Shown in pieces: positions 32,986 to 41,981 of a stretch of 64,000 nt of DNA (its first letter is position 1; each line of letters starts with the position of its first letter). Both the position numbers and the translations under genes were made by a program. The notes beneath the pieces are model-generated. The model had not been told where the DNA came from and ran no database searches. It saw only the letters and a list, made by a program, of their open reading frames with translations. The DNA lies in the NCBI GenBank assembly GCA_019746355.1, contig JAIESC010000209.1:1-64000 (forward strand), written 5' to 3'. Source of the stretch: Xanthobacteraceae bacterium (GTDB lineage Bacteria; Pseudomonadota; Alphaproteobacteria; Rhizobiales; Xanthobacteraceae).

Positions 32986-33867
32986 ATGATCCCCTTCGAC
33001 CTCGCCGAACCGACATCCCTGTCGGAGGCGATCAAGCTGCTCAACCCGGACGACCCGACGGTGCGCCCGATCGCCGGCGGCACCGCGCTGATGCTGATGA
33101 TGAAGGCCGGCGTGTTCAACCCGGAGAAGCTCGTCAGCCTGCGCAAGATCGAGAAGAAGTATTCGAGCATTGCGGCGGCCGCGGACGGTCTGCGCATCGG
33201 CGCGATGACCACGCTCAACACGATCGAGCGCTCCGACGACGTCCGCAAGCACGCGCCTATCATCACCCGCACCATGGTGACGCTGTCGAACGTGCGCGTC
33301 CGCAACGTCGCGACCGTCGGCGGCGCGCTGGCGCACGGCGATCCGCACATGGACCTGCCGCCGGTGCTGATGGCGCTCGGCGCGGTCGCAACCGTCATGG
33401 GCCCGAAGGGCGAGCGAAAAATTCCGATCGAGGAGCTGTTCGCCGGCTATTACGAGACCGTGCTGGAGAAGAACGAGCTGATCTCCGAGGTTTTCGTGCC
33501 GACGCAAGGCACGAAAAAGGGCGCCTATATGAAGGTCACCACCGGCTCGGCCGATGACTGGCCGGCGCTGGGCGTTGCCGCCGTCATCGAGGGTGACGGC
33601 AAATCGATCAAGTCGGCGCGGATCGTCGCCAGCGCCGCGACCGACAAGGCGACGCGGCTCAAGGCCGCCGAAGCCGTCATCAACGGCAAGACCGTCGACG
33701 ACAAGCTGCTCGCGCAGGCGGGCGAGGCCGCGGTCGGAGAGTGCGAGTTCATCGCCGATGTGCGCGGCTCGGTGCCTTACAAGCGTGAGTTGATGCGGGT
33801 CTATGTGCGGCGCGCGGTGCGCCAAGCTCTTCAAGAACCTCGGCTCGACGGAAGCGGAGCGCACTGA
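32986..33867 (+). CDS. Molybdenum hydroxylase FAD-binding subunit (CoxM/CutM type)
   Basis: 293 residues. The FAD loops PIAGGTALMLMMK (about 25-37) and VRNVATVGGALAHGDPHMDLP (about 105-125) are the AGGT and TIGG motifs of the vanillyl-oxidase-like FAD domain, followed by the CO-dehydrogenase flavoprotein C-terminal domain. It passes electrons from the 2Fe-2S subunit to an acceptor. GGAGG overlaps the preceding stop. Its stop overlaps the ATG of the large subunit (TGATG). Confidence 0.93.
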   Translation: MIPFDLAEPTSLSEAIKLLNPDDPTVRPIAGGTALMLMMKAGVFNPEKLVSLRKIEKKYSSIAAAADGLRIGAMTTLNTIERSDDVRKHAPIITRTMVTLSNVRVRNVATVGGALAHGDPHMDLPPVLMALGAVATVMGPKGERKIPIEELFAGYYETVLEKNELISEVFVPTQGTKKGAYMKVTTGSADDWPALGVAAVIEGDGKSIKSARIVASAATDKATRLKAAEAVINGKTVDDKLLAQAGEAAVGECEFIADVRGSVPYKRELMRVYVRRAVRQALQEPRLDGSGAH

Positions 33868-36173
33868 TGGTCACGACACTCAACCCAACCGCCAAGGTCG
33901 GCGCACAGGTCGGCCGCTCGGTCCCGCGCCTCGAAAGCCGCGACAAGGTCACCGGCCGCGCCGAATACACCCACACCATGCGCGTGCCCGGGATGGTCTA
34001 CGCCAAGCTGTTCCGCAGCACGGTGGCGCACGGCAAGATCAAGTCGGTCGACACCAGCGCCGCCAAGAAGGTGCCGGGCGTGCTGCATGTCGTCACCGTC
34101 GACGACGTGATGAAGGTGCTGAAGAGCCCCTACTACGGCCCGGCGTTCCACGACCAACCCATTCTGGCCCACGAGAAGGTGCGCTTCGTCGGCGAGCCGG
34201 TCGCCGCCGTCATCGCCACCGACCCGCACATTGCCGACCAGGCGGCGCAGCTCATCACCGCCGAATACGAGGAGATGGACGCGGTCTACGACGAGGTCGA
34301 GGCATTGACCTCGAACGTCTACGTCCACGACCAGCTCAAGCCCGCGCACACTTTCGCGGATCTCAAACACCTGAAGGACGCCAAGAACACCAACCTCGCG
34401 CTGGATTACCGGCTGCGCCGCGGCGACTTCGACAAGGCCTTCGAGGCGGCCGAGCACAAGTTCGAGCACGAGTTCCGCACCCAGAAGGTGCTGCACCTGT
34501 CGTTCGAGCCGTTCGCCTGCATCTGCGACTACAAGGACACCCACGTCACGTTCTACGATTCGACGCAGGGCCCCTCGTTCGTGCGCACGGAGATGGCGCG
34601 GCTGCTCGGCTGGCCGGAGAACAAGGTGCGGATCAAGGTGCCGTATCTCGGCTCGGGTTATGGCTCCAAGCTCTACATCAAGCTCGAGGCGCTGGCGCTG
34701 GCGCTGTCGATGATTGCGCGCAAGCCGGTGAAGGTCGCCCACACCTTCGAAGAGATGTTCTACCAGATCACCCGGCACCCCTCGACGTTCCGCATCAAGA
34801 GCGGCGTCGACAAGAACGGCAGGATCGTCGCCCGCAAGTGCGAGGTGTACTGGAACGGCGGCGCTTACGCCGACATCGGCCCGCGCGTCACGCAGAAGTC
34901 CGGCCTGACCGCGGCCGGCCCCTACGACATCGACAACGTCTGGATCGACTCCTACGCGCTCTACACCAACGTCACGCCGGCGGGCGCGCTGCGCGGGTTC
35001 GGCGTGCCGCAGCTCGTTTGGGCCTATGAGGGCCACACCGACATGATGGCGCGGGCGCTGAACATGGACCCGGTCGAGTTCCGCCGCAAGAACCTTGCGG
35101 TCGAAGGCCGCCCGCACGCCACCGGCCAGATCCTGAAGGACCACCCGGTCGAGAAGGTGATGGACAAGGTGCTCGAGCGGATGGAGTGGTCGAAGCCGTT
35201 CGACAAGGGCGGCAACAGCCACATCAAGCGCGGCCGCGGCTTCGCCATCGCCAACAAGGCCGTCATCTCGCCGACCACGTCGGTCGCCATCGTCAACGTG
35301 TCGGCCGACGGTTCGGCGACGCTCTATTGCGGCACCGTCGACATGGGCCAGGGCTCGGACACCGCCATGGCGCAGATGGTCGCCGAGGTGCTGAACATCC
35401 CGGCAGAGGACGTGCGGGTGACGCCGCGCGACACCGACGTGACGCCCTATGACATGGGCACGCTCGGCTCGCGCTCGCTGTTCCACATGGGTCACGCGGT
35501 GCGCCGCGCCGCCGAGGACGCGCGCGACAAGCTCAAGGCGCTGGCGAAAGAGGTCGGCGAGCCCGAAGGCTCGAACATCCCGATCGCCGAGTTGTTCCAG
35601 AAGCGCTACGGCATGCAGGCCGGCAACGTGATCGGTTCGGGCATCTACAAGCCGGACTACACCCCGCCCGCGCCGGGCACCGGCCAGAGCCCCAATGTCA
35701 CGCCGTTCTGGATGGTCGCGGGCTCCGGCGCCGAGGTCGAGGTCGACACCGAGACCGGCCACGTCAAGATCACCAAGCTGATCAACGTGGTCGACTGCGG
35801 CAAGGCGATCAACCCGAAGAGCGTCGAGACGCAGATCTCCGGCGCGGCGCTGATGCATCTCGGCTTCAGCATGTTCGAGAAGATGTACATCGACGGCGGC
35901 CAGGTGACCAACGCCTCGCTCGCCGACTACAAGATCCCGGGCTTCCACGACCTGCCGACCAAGCTGGAAAGCCACTACGTCGAGCACGATCAGTCGAACG
36001 GCCCGTTCGGCGCCAAGGGCGTCGGCGAGGTCGCGACCTTCTGCGTCGGCCCGGCGCTCGCCAACGCCATCGACGACGCGGTCGGCGTGCGGATCATGGA
36101 AATGCCACTCAAGGCGGAAACGGTCTATCGCGCGATCCGCGCGAAGATGGGCAAGCCGCTGGAGGATGAATAA
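33867..36173 (+). CDS. Xanthine-dehydrogenase-family Mo-cofactor subunit (CoxL-like, not CO dehydrogenase)
   Basis: 768 residues. The a/b hammerhead domain (SVPRLESRDKVTGRAEYTHTM) is followed by the Mo-cofactor domain with YLGSGYGSK, GALRGFGVPQ, GTVDMGQGSD and the C-terminal GPFGAKGVGEV, whose Glu is the usual catalytic base. The AYRCSFR active-site loop of true form I CO dehydrogenase is absent, so CO is an unlikely substrate; hydroxylation or dehydroxylation of an aromatic or N-heterocycle (4-hydroxybenzoyl-CoA reductase and isoquinoline oxidoreductase relatives) is more plausible. Coupled to neighbours by overlapping codons. Confidence 0.92.
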   Translation: MVTTLNPTAKVGAQVGRSVPRLESRDKVTGRAEYTHTMRVPGMVYAKLFRSTVAHGKIKSVDTSAAKKVPGVLHVVTVDDVMKVLKSPYYGPAFHDQPILAHEKVRFVGEPVAAVIATDPHIADQAAQLITAEYEEMDAVYDEVEALTSNVYVHDQLKPAHTFADLKHLKDAKNTNLALDYRLRRGDFDKAFEAAEHKFEHEFRTQKVLHLSFEPFACICDYKDTHVTFYDSTQGPSFVRTEMARLLGWPENKVRIKVPYLGSGYGSKLYIKLEALALALSMIARKPVKVAHTFEEMFYQITRHPSTFRIKSGVDKNGRIVARKCEVYWNGGAYADIGPRVTQKSGLTAAGPYDIDNVWIDSYALYTNVTPAGALRGFGVPQLVWAYEGHTDMMARALNMDPVEFRRKNLAVEGRPHATGQILKDHPVEKVMDKVLERMEWSKPFDKGGNSHIKRGRGFAIANKAVISPTTSVAIVNVSADGSATLYCGTVDMGQGSDTAMAQMVAEVLNIPAEDVRVTPRDTDVTPYDMGTLGSRSLFHMGHAVRRAAEDARDKLKALAKEVGEPEGSNIPIAELFQKRYGMQAGNVIGSGIYKPDYTPPAPGTGQSPNVTPFWMVAGSGAEVEVDTETGHVKITKLINVVDCGKAINPKSVETQISGAALMHLGFSMFEKMYIDGGQVTNASLADYKIPGFHDLPTKLESHYVEHDQSNGPFGAKGVGEVATFCVGPALANAIDDAVGVRIMEMPLKAETVYRAIRAKMGKPLEDE

Positions 36174-36649
36174 TGACGGCGGCGCGAACCATCACCTTCA
36201 CACTCAACGGCTCGCCGGTCACGGCCGACGTCAAGCCGCATCACAACCTGGTCGAGCTGCTGCAGACCCAGTTCGGGCTGACCGGCGCCCGCGAAAGCTG
36301 CGGCCAGGGCCTGTGCGGCTGCTGCTCGGTCGTGGTCAACGGCCGCGCGGTCTCGGGCTGTCTCTATCTGGCCTCGTTCGTCGACGGAGCGGACGTGGTC
36401 ACGGTCGAGAGCCTCGACACGGCGCAGAAGCTGAGCCCCGTGCAGGAGGCGTTCGTCGAGGCGAGCGCCTTCCAGTGCGGCTACTGCACGCCGGGCTTCA
36501 TCATGATGGTGACGCAGCTTCTCGACGAGAAGCCCGATCCCACCGACGAGGAGATCAAGCACTACCTGACCGGAAACCTTTGCCGCTGTGCGACGTATCC
36601 GGAGGTGATGGACGCGGTGAAGCTCGCGGCGAAGAAACGGAAGGGCTAG
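36173..36649 (+). CDS. Molybdenum hydroxylase 2Fe-2S subunit (CoxS type)
   Basis: 158 residues. The plant-type [2Fe-2S] motif CGQGLCGCC (about 43-51) with a fourth Cys at SGC, and the second cluster motif CGYCTPGF followed by CRCATYP (about 103-143), are both intact. It carries electrons from the Mo site to the FAD subunit. The ATG overlaps the large subunit stop (TAATG), so M-L-S are made together. The order G-M-L-S without coxDEF maturation genes is notable. Confidence 0.94.
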   Translation: MTAARTITFTLNGSPVTADVKPHHNLVELLQTQFGLTGARESCGQGLCGCCSVVVNGRAVSGCLYLASFVDGADVVTVESLDTAQKLSPVQEAFVEASAFQCGYCTPGFIMMVTQLLDEKPDPTDEEIKHYLTGNLCRCATYPEVMDAVKLAAKKRKG

Positions 36650-36812
36650 TGTCGCGGTTCGGAAGTTCGCCAGAATTCCCAGCTTGCTCCAAAGCGAGCT
36701 TCCGAACCAAAGCGACACTAGCAACACAATGATTCTAGTGCCCCTTTGGACCCGAAGTTCGCAAATGCACCTGCTGAGCAATCGTGCGAACTTCGGGTCC
36801 GGGACACTATGC
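36649..36812. repeat. Copy 2 of an interspersed element with two hairpins
   Basis: Hairpin 1: TGTCGCGGTTCGGAAG (from 36649) with CTTCCGAACCAAAGCGACA (to 36718). Hairpin 2: TAGTGCCCCTTTGGACCCGA (from 36735) with TGCGAACTTCGGGTCC and GGGACACTA (to 36810). Both are bounded by TAGTG/CACTA-like ends. It matches the copy at 4780-4902 and separates coxS from the flavoprotein gene, so it may carry a transcript end or start. Confidence 0.65.
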
Positions 36813-36865
36813 AACGGCCCGATCAATGGCTTGATCATGAGCGTACGGAGGGGTTACGTGCTGCC

Positions 36866-38578
36866 ATGAGCACCGCACCCCGCAAAACAGTCACATCCAT
36901 CGAAACCGACGTGCTGGTGATCGGGTCCGGCGCCGCGGGCATGTACGCGGCGATCGAGGCGGCGCGCGCCGGCTGCCGGGTGCATCTGGTCGACCGGAGC
37001 CTGATCGGCCGCGGCGGCGCAACCGTGATGGCGCAGATGACGGTCGCGGTCGCGCTCGGCGACGAGGCGCCCGACCACTGGAGCCATCACTACCAGGACA
37101 CGCTGACCGCCGGCCGCGGGCTGTGCAACGAGGCGCTGTCGCGGCTCCTGTGCGAGGAAGGCCCGGAATGCATCCGCGAGATGGATGCCTGGGGCGTCGG
37201 CTGGGCGCGCAAGAACGGCAAGATCACCGCGGCCTTCGCGCCGGGCCACGACCGGCCGCGCTGCGTCTATGTCGACTTCCTCAACACCGGCCCCGCCGTG
37301 TCGAAGACGATGCGCACGGCGCTGCACAAGACCTCCGGCATCACCCGCTCGGGCGACCTCTGCGTCGTCGATCTGATCAAGGCTGACGGCGAGATCACCG
37401 GCGCGGTGGCGTGGCACGCCGGCAGCGGCGCGCCGGTGGTGCTTTCGGCGAAGGCCACCATCGTTGCCACCGGCGGCCTCACCCGCCTCTACCGGCGCAA
37501 CAGCGCCTCGAGCAACATGGGCGGCGACGGTTACGCGCTATGCCTGCGCGCGGGCGTGCCGCTGATCGACATGGAGTTCGTCCAGTTCTTCCCGATCGGA
37601 CATCTTGCGCCGCGGCTGATCGGCATGGACCCGATCATGTGGGACCCGTTCCGCTACAAGCTCGGCGGGCGCCTGCTCAACCGCGACATGCAGCCGTTCA
37701 CCGACCGCTACGGCGTCGCCGAAGACGGCAAATACGTCATCACCCGCGACCTCGGCACCTACGCCATCCTCAAGGAGGTTGCCGCGGGTCGTGGTTCGCC
37801 GCACGGCGGGGCGTATCTGAGCTTCCAGCACGTGCCGGAGGAAAAGCTCCGCGAGGCGTTCGGCCCGGTGATCGACCGGCTCGCCGAAAACGGCATAGAC
37901 CTCACCAGGATGCCGGTCGAGGTGGCGCCGATCGCGCACTACCACATGGGTGGCGTCGCAACCGACGTGAAGATGCAGACCGAGCTGCCGGGCCTCTATG
38001 TCGCCGGCGAAGCGGTCGGTGGTGCCAACGGCGCCAACCGGCTGTCCGGCAACGCCATCACCGAGGCGCTGGTGTTCGGCCGGCAGGCCGGCCGCACCGC
38101 CGCGGCGCGGGCCAAGGCCGCGAAGTCCGTGCCGGTGCGGCTCGATGCGGCGCGAGAGGCCGTCGATCTGATCGGAAGTGCGGCATCGAAGGACGCGCCG
38201 AACACCGCCGAAATGCTGCTGCGCCTGCAATCGGTCATGTCCGACGATGTCGGGCCGTTGCGCACCAAAGACGGCCTGGTCCGCGCGCTCGCGGCCATCG
38301 AGGCGATGACGCGCGATGTCGGCGAGCGTCCGCTCGGCGACGGCGGCGCATTCGACATGGTCCGGCTCGACTGGTTCGACCTGCGCAACATGCTGCTGGT
38401 CGCGCACACGGTCGCGAAAGCCGCGCTCGCCCGCACCGAGAGCCGCGGCGCCCACCAGCGCGAGGACTATCCCGGCATGCTGGACGAATGGCGCGTCAAC
38501 CAGATGGTGCGGCTCGCCGGCCGGACGGTCAGCCTGAGCTGCGTCCCGGCCGCTCCCGTCGAGGTCGCCGCCCAATGA
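36866..38578 (+). CDS. Fumarate reductase/succinate dehydrogenase-like flavoprotein
   Basis: 570 residues. The N-terminal dinucleotide motif VLVIGSGAAGMYAAIEAARAG (about 17-37), the RGGATVMAQM stretch, APIAHYHMGGVATD (about 353-366), GLYVAGEAVGGANGANRLSGNAITEALVFGR and a helical C-terminal domain identify the FrdA/SdhA/NadB group. The HYHMGG His is the FAD-linking or active-site-near residue of relatives. It is coupled to a small 2Fe-2S protein and a UbiD decarboxylase. It might oxidise or reduce an enoyl- or ring-acid. No membrane anchor genes are near. Confidence 0.88.
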   Translation: MSTAPRKTVTSIETDVLVIGSGAAGMYAAIEAARAGCRVHLVDRSLIGRGGATVMAQMTVAVALGDEAPDHWSHHYQDTLTAGRGLCNEALSRLLCEEGPECIREMDAWGVGWARKNGKITAAFAPGHDRPRCVYVDFLNTGPAVSKTMRTALHKTSGITRSGDLCVVDLIKADGEITGAVAWHAGSGAPVVLSAKATIVATGGLTRLYRRNSASSNMGGDGYALCLRAGVPLIDMEFVQFFPIGHLAPRLIGMDPIMWDPFRYKLGGRLLNRDMQPFTDRYGVAEDGKYVITRDLGTYAILKEVAAGRGSPHGGAYLSFQHVPEEKLREAFGPVIDRLAENGIDLTRMPVEVAPIAHYHMGGVATDVKMQTELPGLYVAGEAVGGANGANRLSGNAITEALVFGRQAGRTAAARAKAAKSVPVRLDAAREAVDLIGSAASKDAPNTAEMLLRLQSVMSDDVGPLRTKDGLVRALAAIEAMTRDVGERPLGDGGAFDMVRLDWFDLRNMLLVAHTVAKAALARTESRGAHQREDYPGMLDEWRVNQMVRLAGRTVSLSCVPAAPVEVAAQ

Positions 38579-38943
38579 GCGAAACCGCCACCCTGAAAAT
38601 CTGGCGTGGGCAGGACAAGGCCCACGGCCATTGGGAGATCCATCAGGTGCCGTTCGAGCGCGGCCAGTCGGTGCTCGACGGGCTGCGTTGGATCCGCGTC
38701 CACAAGGACCCCACGCTCGCCATCCGCTTTTCCTGCATCAACGCCAATGCCTGCAAGGAATGCATGATGGAATGTGATGGGGAAACCGTCTATGCCTGCA
38801 CCGAGCGCCTCGAAGCGCGCGAAATGACGCTTGAGCCACTGTCCAACAAGAAACTCGTGCGCGACCTCGTCACCGAGATCGCGCCGCCTGCCGAGCGGTT
38901 TGCCGTGCAGGGCCTGGCTGAGAATGGAGAACGAAAAAAATGA
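38575..38943 (+). CDS. Small FrdB/SdhB-like protein with only the 2Fe-2S domain
   Basis: 122 residues. RGQSVLDGLRWIRVHKDPTLAIRFSC and the Cys set in SCINANACKECMMEC plus VYAC follow the N-terminal [2Fe-2S] domain of fumarate reductase iron-sulfur subunits. The second half with the [3Fe-4S] and [4Fe-4S] clusters is missing, as the gene ends after about 120 residues. ATG overlaps the flavoprotein stop (ATGA) and its own stop overlaps the UbiD ATG. It is the likely electron partner of the flavoprotein. Confidence 0.82.
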   Translation: MSETATLKIWRGQDKAHGHWEIHQVPFERGQSVLDGLRWIRVHKDPTLAIRFSCINANACKECMMECDGETVYACTERLEAREMTLEPLSNKKLVRDLVTEIAPPAERFAVQGLAENGERKK

Positions 38944-40469
38944 CCGTGCAGAGGAAGCCCGTAGCCTTCGGCGACATGCGCAACTGGATGAAGGCGCTGC
39001 AGTCGGCCGGTGAGTTGCGCGAGATCGAGGCCGAGGTGGACTGGAACGTCGAGCTCGGCACCGTGACGCGCATGGCGCAGGGGACAGGCACGGGACCGGC
39101 GCTGCTGTTCAAGAACATCAAGGACTACAACAAGAACACCACGCGCTGCGGTCAGGTGTTCGTCGGCAGCATCGGCAGCTATCGCCGCGTCGCGATGTTG
39201 CTCGGGATGGAGCCCGACACCCATCCGCGCGAGATCGTCAAAGTCGGCCGCACCATTCTCGAGGGCCAGATCCCGCCGCGCATCGTCAAGGACGGGCCGT
39301 GCAAGGAGAACGTCATCACCGGCAAGGACATCAATCTGTACGACTTCCCGGTGCCGCAGTGGAATCGCGTCGACGGCGGCCGCTACATCCTGACCTACGG
39401 CGGCGTGGTCACCAAGGATCCCACGACCGGCACCATGAACGTCGGCGTCTATCGCGGCATGGTGTCGGCGAAGGACCGTATCCCGATCCTGATGTGGCGC
39501 GCCCAGCACATCGGTCATCACGTCACCGCGTGGCAGAACGGCGGCAGCTCGGAGATGCCGATTGCGGTCGCGATCGGCTGGGAGCCGTCGCTGGCCTTCA
39601 CCGGCGGCTCGCCGGTGCCCAAGGGCGTGTGCGAATACGACGTGATGGGCTCGATCCGTGGCGAGCCGGTCGACCTCGTGAAGTGCGAGACCGTCGACCT
39701 TTACGTTCCCGCCACCGCCGAGATCATCATCGAGGGCTATCTTCAGATCGATCCCAAGAACTGGGACATGGAAGGCCCGTTCGCCGAGTTCACCGGGTAT
39801 GTGGCGGGCGACAAGAGCCCCAAGCCGACCATCCGCGTCACGGCGATCACCCACCGCAACAACCCGATCCTGCGCGGCACGGTCGAGGGCTCGCTGCCGG
39901 GCTCCTATTCGGAGAACGGCATCTGCTCCTCGATCATGCGCGCCTCGACCGCGTGGAACGTGCTCGACCGCGCCGGCGTGCCCGGCGTCACCGACGTGTG
40001 GTGCCCGCCGGTGCAGACCGGCATCAACCTCCTGATCCGCATGAAGTCGTCCTACCGCAACCAGGCGAAGCAGGCGGCCAATGCGATCTGGGGCTCGTCG
40101 GCGGCGCACGTGCGCTACAAGCACATCACCGTGGTGGACGACGACATCGACATCCACGACTACGCCGCGGTCGACTGGGCGATCGCCCAGCGCGTCAACG
40201 CCGGCGAGGACGACATCGTCATCATGCGCTCGACCTTCGGCGCGGGACTCGATCCCTCGACGCGCAAGCGCGACCGCAACCCGGCGCTGTTCGGCACCGG
40301 CAAGTGGAACCGGGTGCTGATCGATGCCACCATGAACCTCGACTACGACCCCGATCCGGAGCTCGGCGGCGCGCGCTTCCCGCCGAAGGTCTGGCCGGAG
40401 CAGAGCGACATCGACGCAACGATGAAGCGCTGGGGCGAGTTCGGGCTGAAGAAGCCGAACGGCGGTTAA
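38940..40469 (+). CDS. UbiD-family prenylated-FMN decarboxylase
   Basis: 509 residues. The catalytic Arg-Glu-Glu set of the family is visible at Arg172 (NVGVYRG), Glu278 and Glu283 (EGPFAEFTGY), nearly at the numbering of the fungal Fdc1 enzyme. Other blocks: NLYDFPVPQWNRVDGGRYI and SVRxMP-like GGSSEMPIAVAIG. UbiD enzymes (de)carboxylate aromatic or alpha,beta-unsaturated acids using prFMN made by UbiX; no ubiX is in the window. Coupled to the flavoprotein and 2Fe-2S genes, it suggests a step of aromatic acid breakdown such as phthalate- or hydroxybenzoate-type decarboxylation. Confidence 0.93.
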   Translation: MTVQRKPVAFGDMRNWMKALQSAGELREIEAEVDWNVELGTVTRMAQGTGTGPALLFKNIKDYNKNTTRCGQVFVGSIGSYRRVAMLLGMEPDTHPREIVKVGRTILEGQIPPRIVKDGPCKENVITGKDINLYDFPVPQWNRVDGGRYILTYGGVVTKDPTTGTMNVGVYRGMVSAKDRIPILMWRAQHIGHHVTAWQNGGSSEMPIAVAIGWEPSLAFTGGSPVPKGVCEYDVMGSIRGEPVDLVKCETVDLYVPATAEIIIEGYLQIDPKNWDMEGPFAEFTGYVAGDKSPKPTIRVTAITHRNNPILRGTVEGSLPGSYSENGICSSIMRASTAWNVLDRAGVPGVTDVWCPPVQTGINLLIRMKSSYRNQAKQAANAIWGSSAAHVRYKHITVVDDDIDIHDYAAVDWAIAQRVNAGEDDIVIMRSTFGAGLDPSTRKRDRNPALFGTGKWNRVLIDATMNLDYDPDPELGGARFPPKVWPEQSDIDATMKRWGEFGLKKPNGG

Positions 40470-40510
40470 GCAAGGTCGTCGCAGGCGGTGCAACTCAGCT
40501 GGACACGGCG

Positions 40511-41815
40511 CTAACGCGCCGCGGCCGCCCGGCGTGTCGGTAGCCGCTGCGCCAATAGCTTGTCGATGCGCCGGCCATCGAGATCGACGATTTCGAAGCG
40601 CCAGCCCGAAGCCTCGAACGACTCGCCCTCGCGCGGAATGTCGCCGAGCTGGTCGAGCGCAAACCCCGCGGCGGTGTGATAGCCGCGGCGTTCGGAAAGC
40701 GGCAGGCCCAGGTGCTCCACCATCTCGTCGACCGGCATGCTGCCGGCGAGCAGCCAGGAGCCGTCGTCGCGCTGCACGGCGTTGGGCTCCGGCGCACCCT
40801 CGTCGGTACGGAATGCGCCGACAATGGCCTCAAGAATGTCGGCGTTTGTCACCACGCCCTCGAACTGCCCGTATTCGTCATGGATCAGCACCATATGCAC
40901 CGGCGATTCCTTGATCGCATCGACGACATCGAGGGCTGCTGCGGTGTCGGGCAAGCTGGGCGCTTCGCGAACGCAGCGCCGAATGTCGCCTGCGTCGCCG
41001 CGCAGGAGGGAATCCAGCACGTCCTTGGCCTGAACGACGCCGACGATGTTGTCAGGGTCAGTGTCGTAAGCGGGAAAGCGCGAATGCACGCTCTCGAGGA
41101 TGAACTTGCGCTGATCCTCGACTGGCCCCGCGAGGTCGAGCATGTGGACCTCGTGCCGCGGCGTCATGATAGCGCGCACCGGCCGGTCGGCAAAGCGCAT
41201 GACGCCCGACATCATGGCGCGTTCGTCCGGCTCGATCACGCCGGCGGCCTCGGCTTCGGAAATCAGCGCGCGGATTTCCTCGTCGGTGACGCGCCGTTCG
41301 CTGCCCGGCGATTGCCGGATCAGGCGAAGGATAGCCTGACCGGAGACGTCCAGCAGCCAGACCAGCGGCGAGGAAATGCCGGCAAGGACCGTCATGGCGG
41401 GGGCGACACGCACCGCCACGCGCTCGGGATTGGCGAGCGCAATCTGCTTGGGCACAAGCTCGCCGACAATGAGCGAGGCATAGGTGATCACGGTGACGAC
41501 GATGCCCACGCCGATCGCGTCGCTCAGGCCCACGGCAAGGCCGAGATCGCTCAGCCCCTGCGCGAGCCGCAATCCAAGCGTTGCGCCCGAGAACGCCCCC
41601 GACAGAACACCGACCAGCGTGATGCCGATTTGCACGGTCGAGAGAAATTTTCCGGGATTTGAGGCGAGCGCGAGTGCGCGCCTCGATCCCTTGACGCGCT
41701 GGTCGACCAGCGCCCGCAGACGCGTCCGGCGCGATGAAACCACGGCCAGTTCCGCCATCGCCAGAAGGCCATTGATCAGGATAAGCAGAACAACGATGGA
41801 TATTTCGAGAAGCAG
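40511..41815 (-). CDS. CNNM/CorC-HlyC family membrane protein, probable CTG start
   Basis: 434 residues if read from CTG at 41815. DUF21 membrane domain (about 1-165, with NGLLAMAELAVVSSRRTRL and TYASLIVGELVPKQIAL), a CBS pair (about 190-330, IMTPRHEVHML and DEYGQFEGVVTNADILEAI) and a CorC/HlyC C-terminal domain (GSWLLAGSMPVDEM). The family exports Mg or Co ions or regulates such transport. From the ATG at 41758 the first membrane helix would be cut in half; the in-frame CTG follows GAGG by six bases and restores the normal LLLEISIVVLLILINGLLAMAELA start. No ATG, GTG or TTG lies between it and the upstream stop. Confidence 0.85.
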   Translation of the reverse strand: MLLEISIVVLLILINGLLAMAELAVVSSRRTRLRALVDQRVKGSRRALALASNPGKFLSTVQIGITLVGVLSGAFSGATLGLRLAQGLSDLGLAVGLSDAIGVGIVVTVITYASLIVGELVPKQIALANPERVAVRVAPAMTVLAGISSPLVWLLDVSGQAILRLIRQSPGSERRVTDEEIRALISEAEAAGVIEPDERAMMSGVMRFADRPVRAIMTPRHEVHMLDLAGPVEDQRKFILESVHSRFPAYDTDPDNIVGVVQAKDVLDSLLRGDAGDIRRCVREAPSLPDTAAALDVVDAIKESPVHMVLIHDEYGQFEGVVTNADILEAIVGAFRTDEGAPEPNAVQRDDGSWLLAGSMPVDEMVEHLGLPLSERRGYHTAAGFALDQLGDIPREGESFEASGWRFEIVDLDGRRIDKLLAQRLPTRRAAAAR

Positions 41816-41981
41816 TTTGGGCCTCGCAGCGATGGGATGCGACTAATGTAGTGACGCGCGGCTGGTTGCTCCAGCGGTCGGGAACTCGATTGCACACGCG
41901 CATTGGCGATGCCCTCCCGCCGGTCGCAGGCCAGGATGGCTCCGAAATTCGGCGTGGCAACCAATCGATCGAAATATCGCT

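Noticed and set aside
33831..35987. 718-residue open frame opposite the Mo-cofactor large subunit
   Set aside because: Composition is typical of an antisense shadow, while the opposite strand encodes a full xanthine-dehydrogenase-family protein with intact motifs.
33867..36173. Form I CO dehydrogenase
   Set aside because: The diagnostic AYRCSFR active-site loop is not found in the large subunit, so the cox-type gene order alone does not justify the name.
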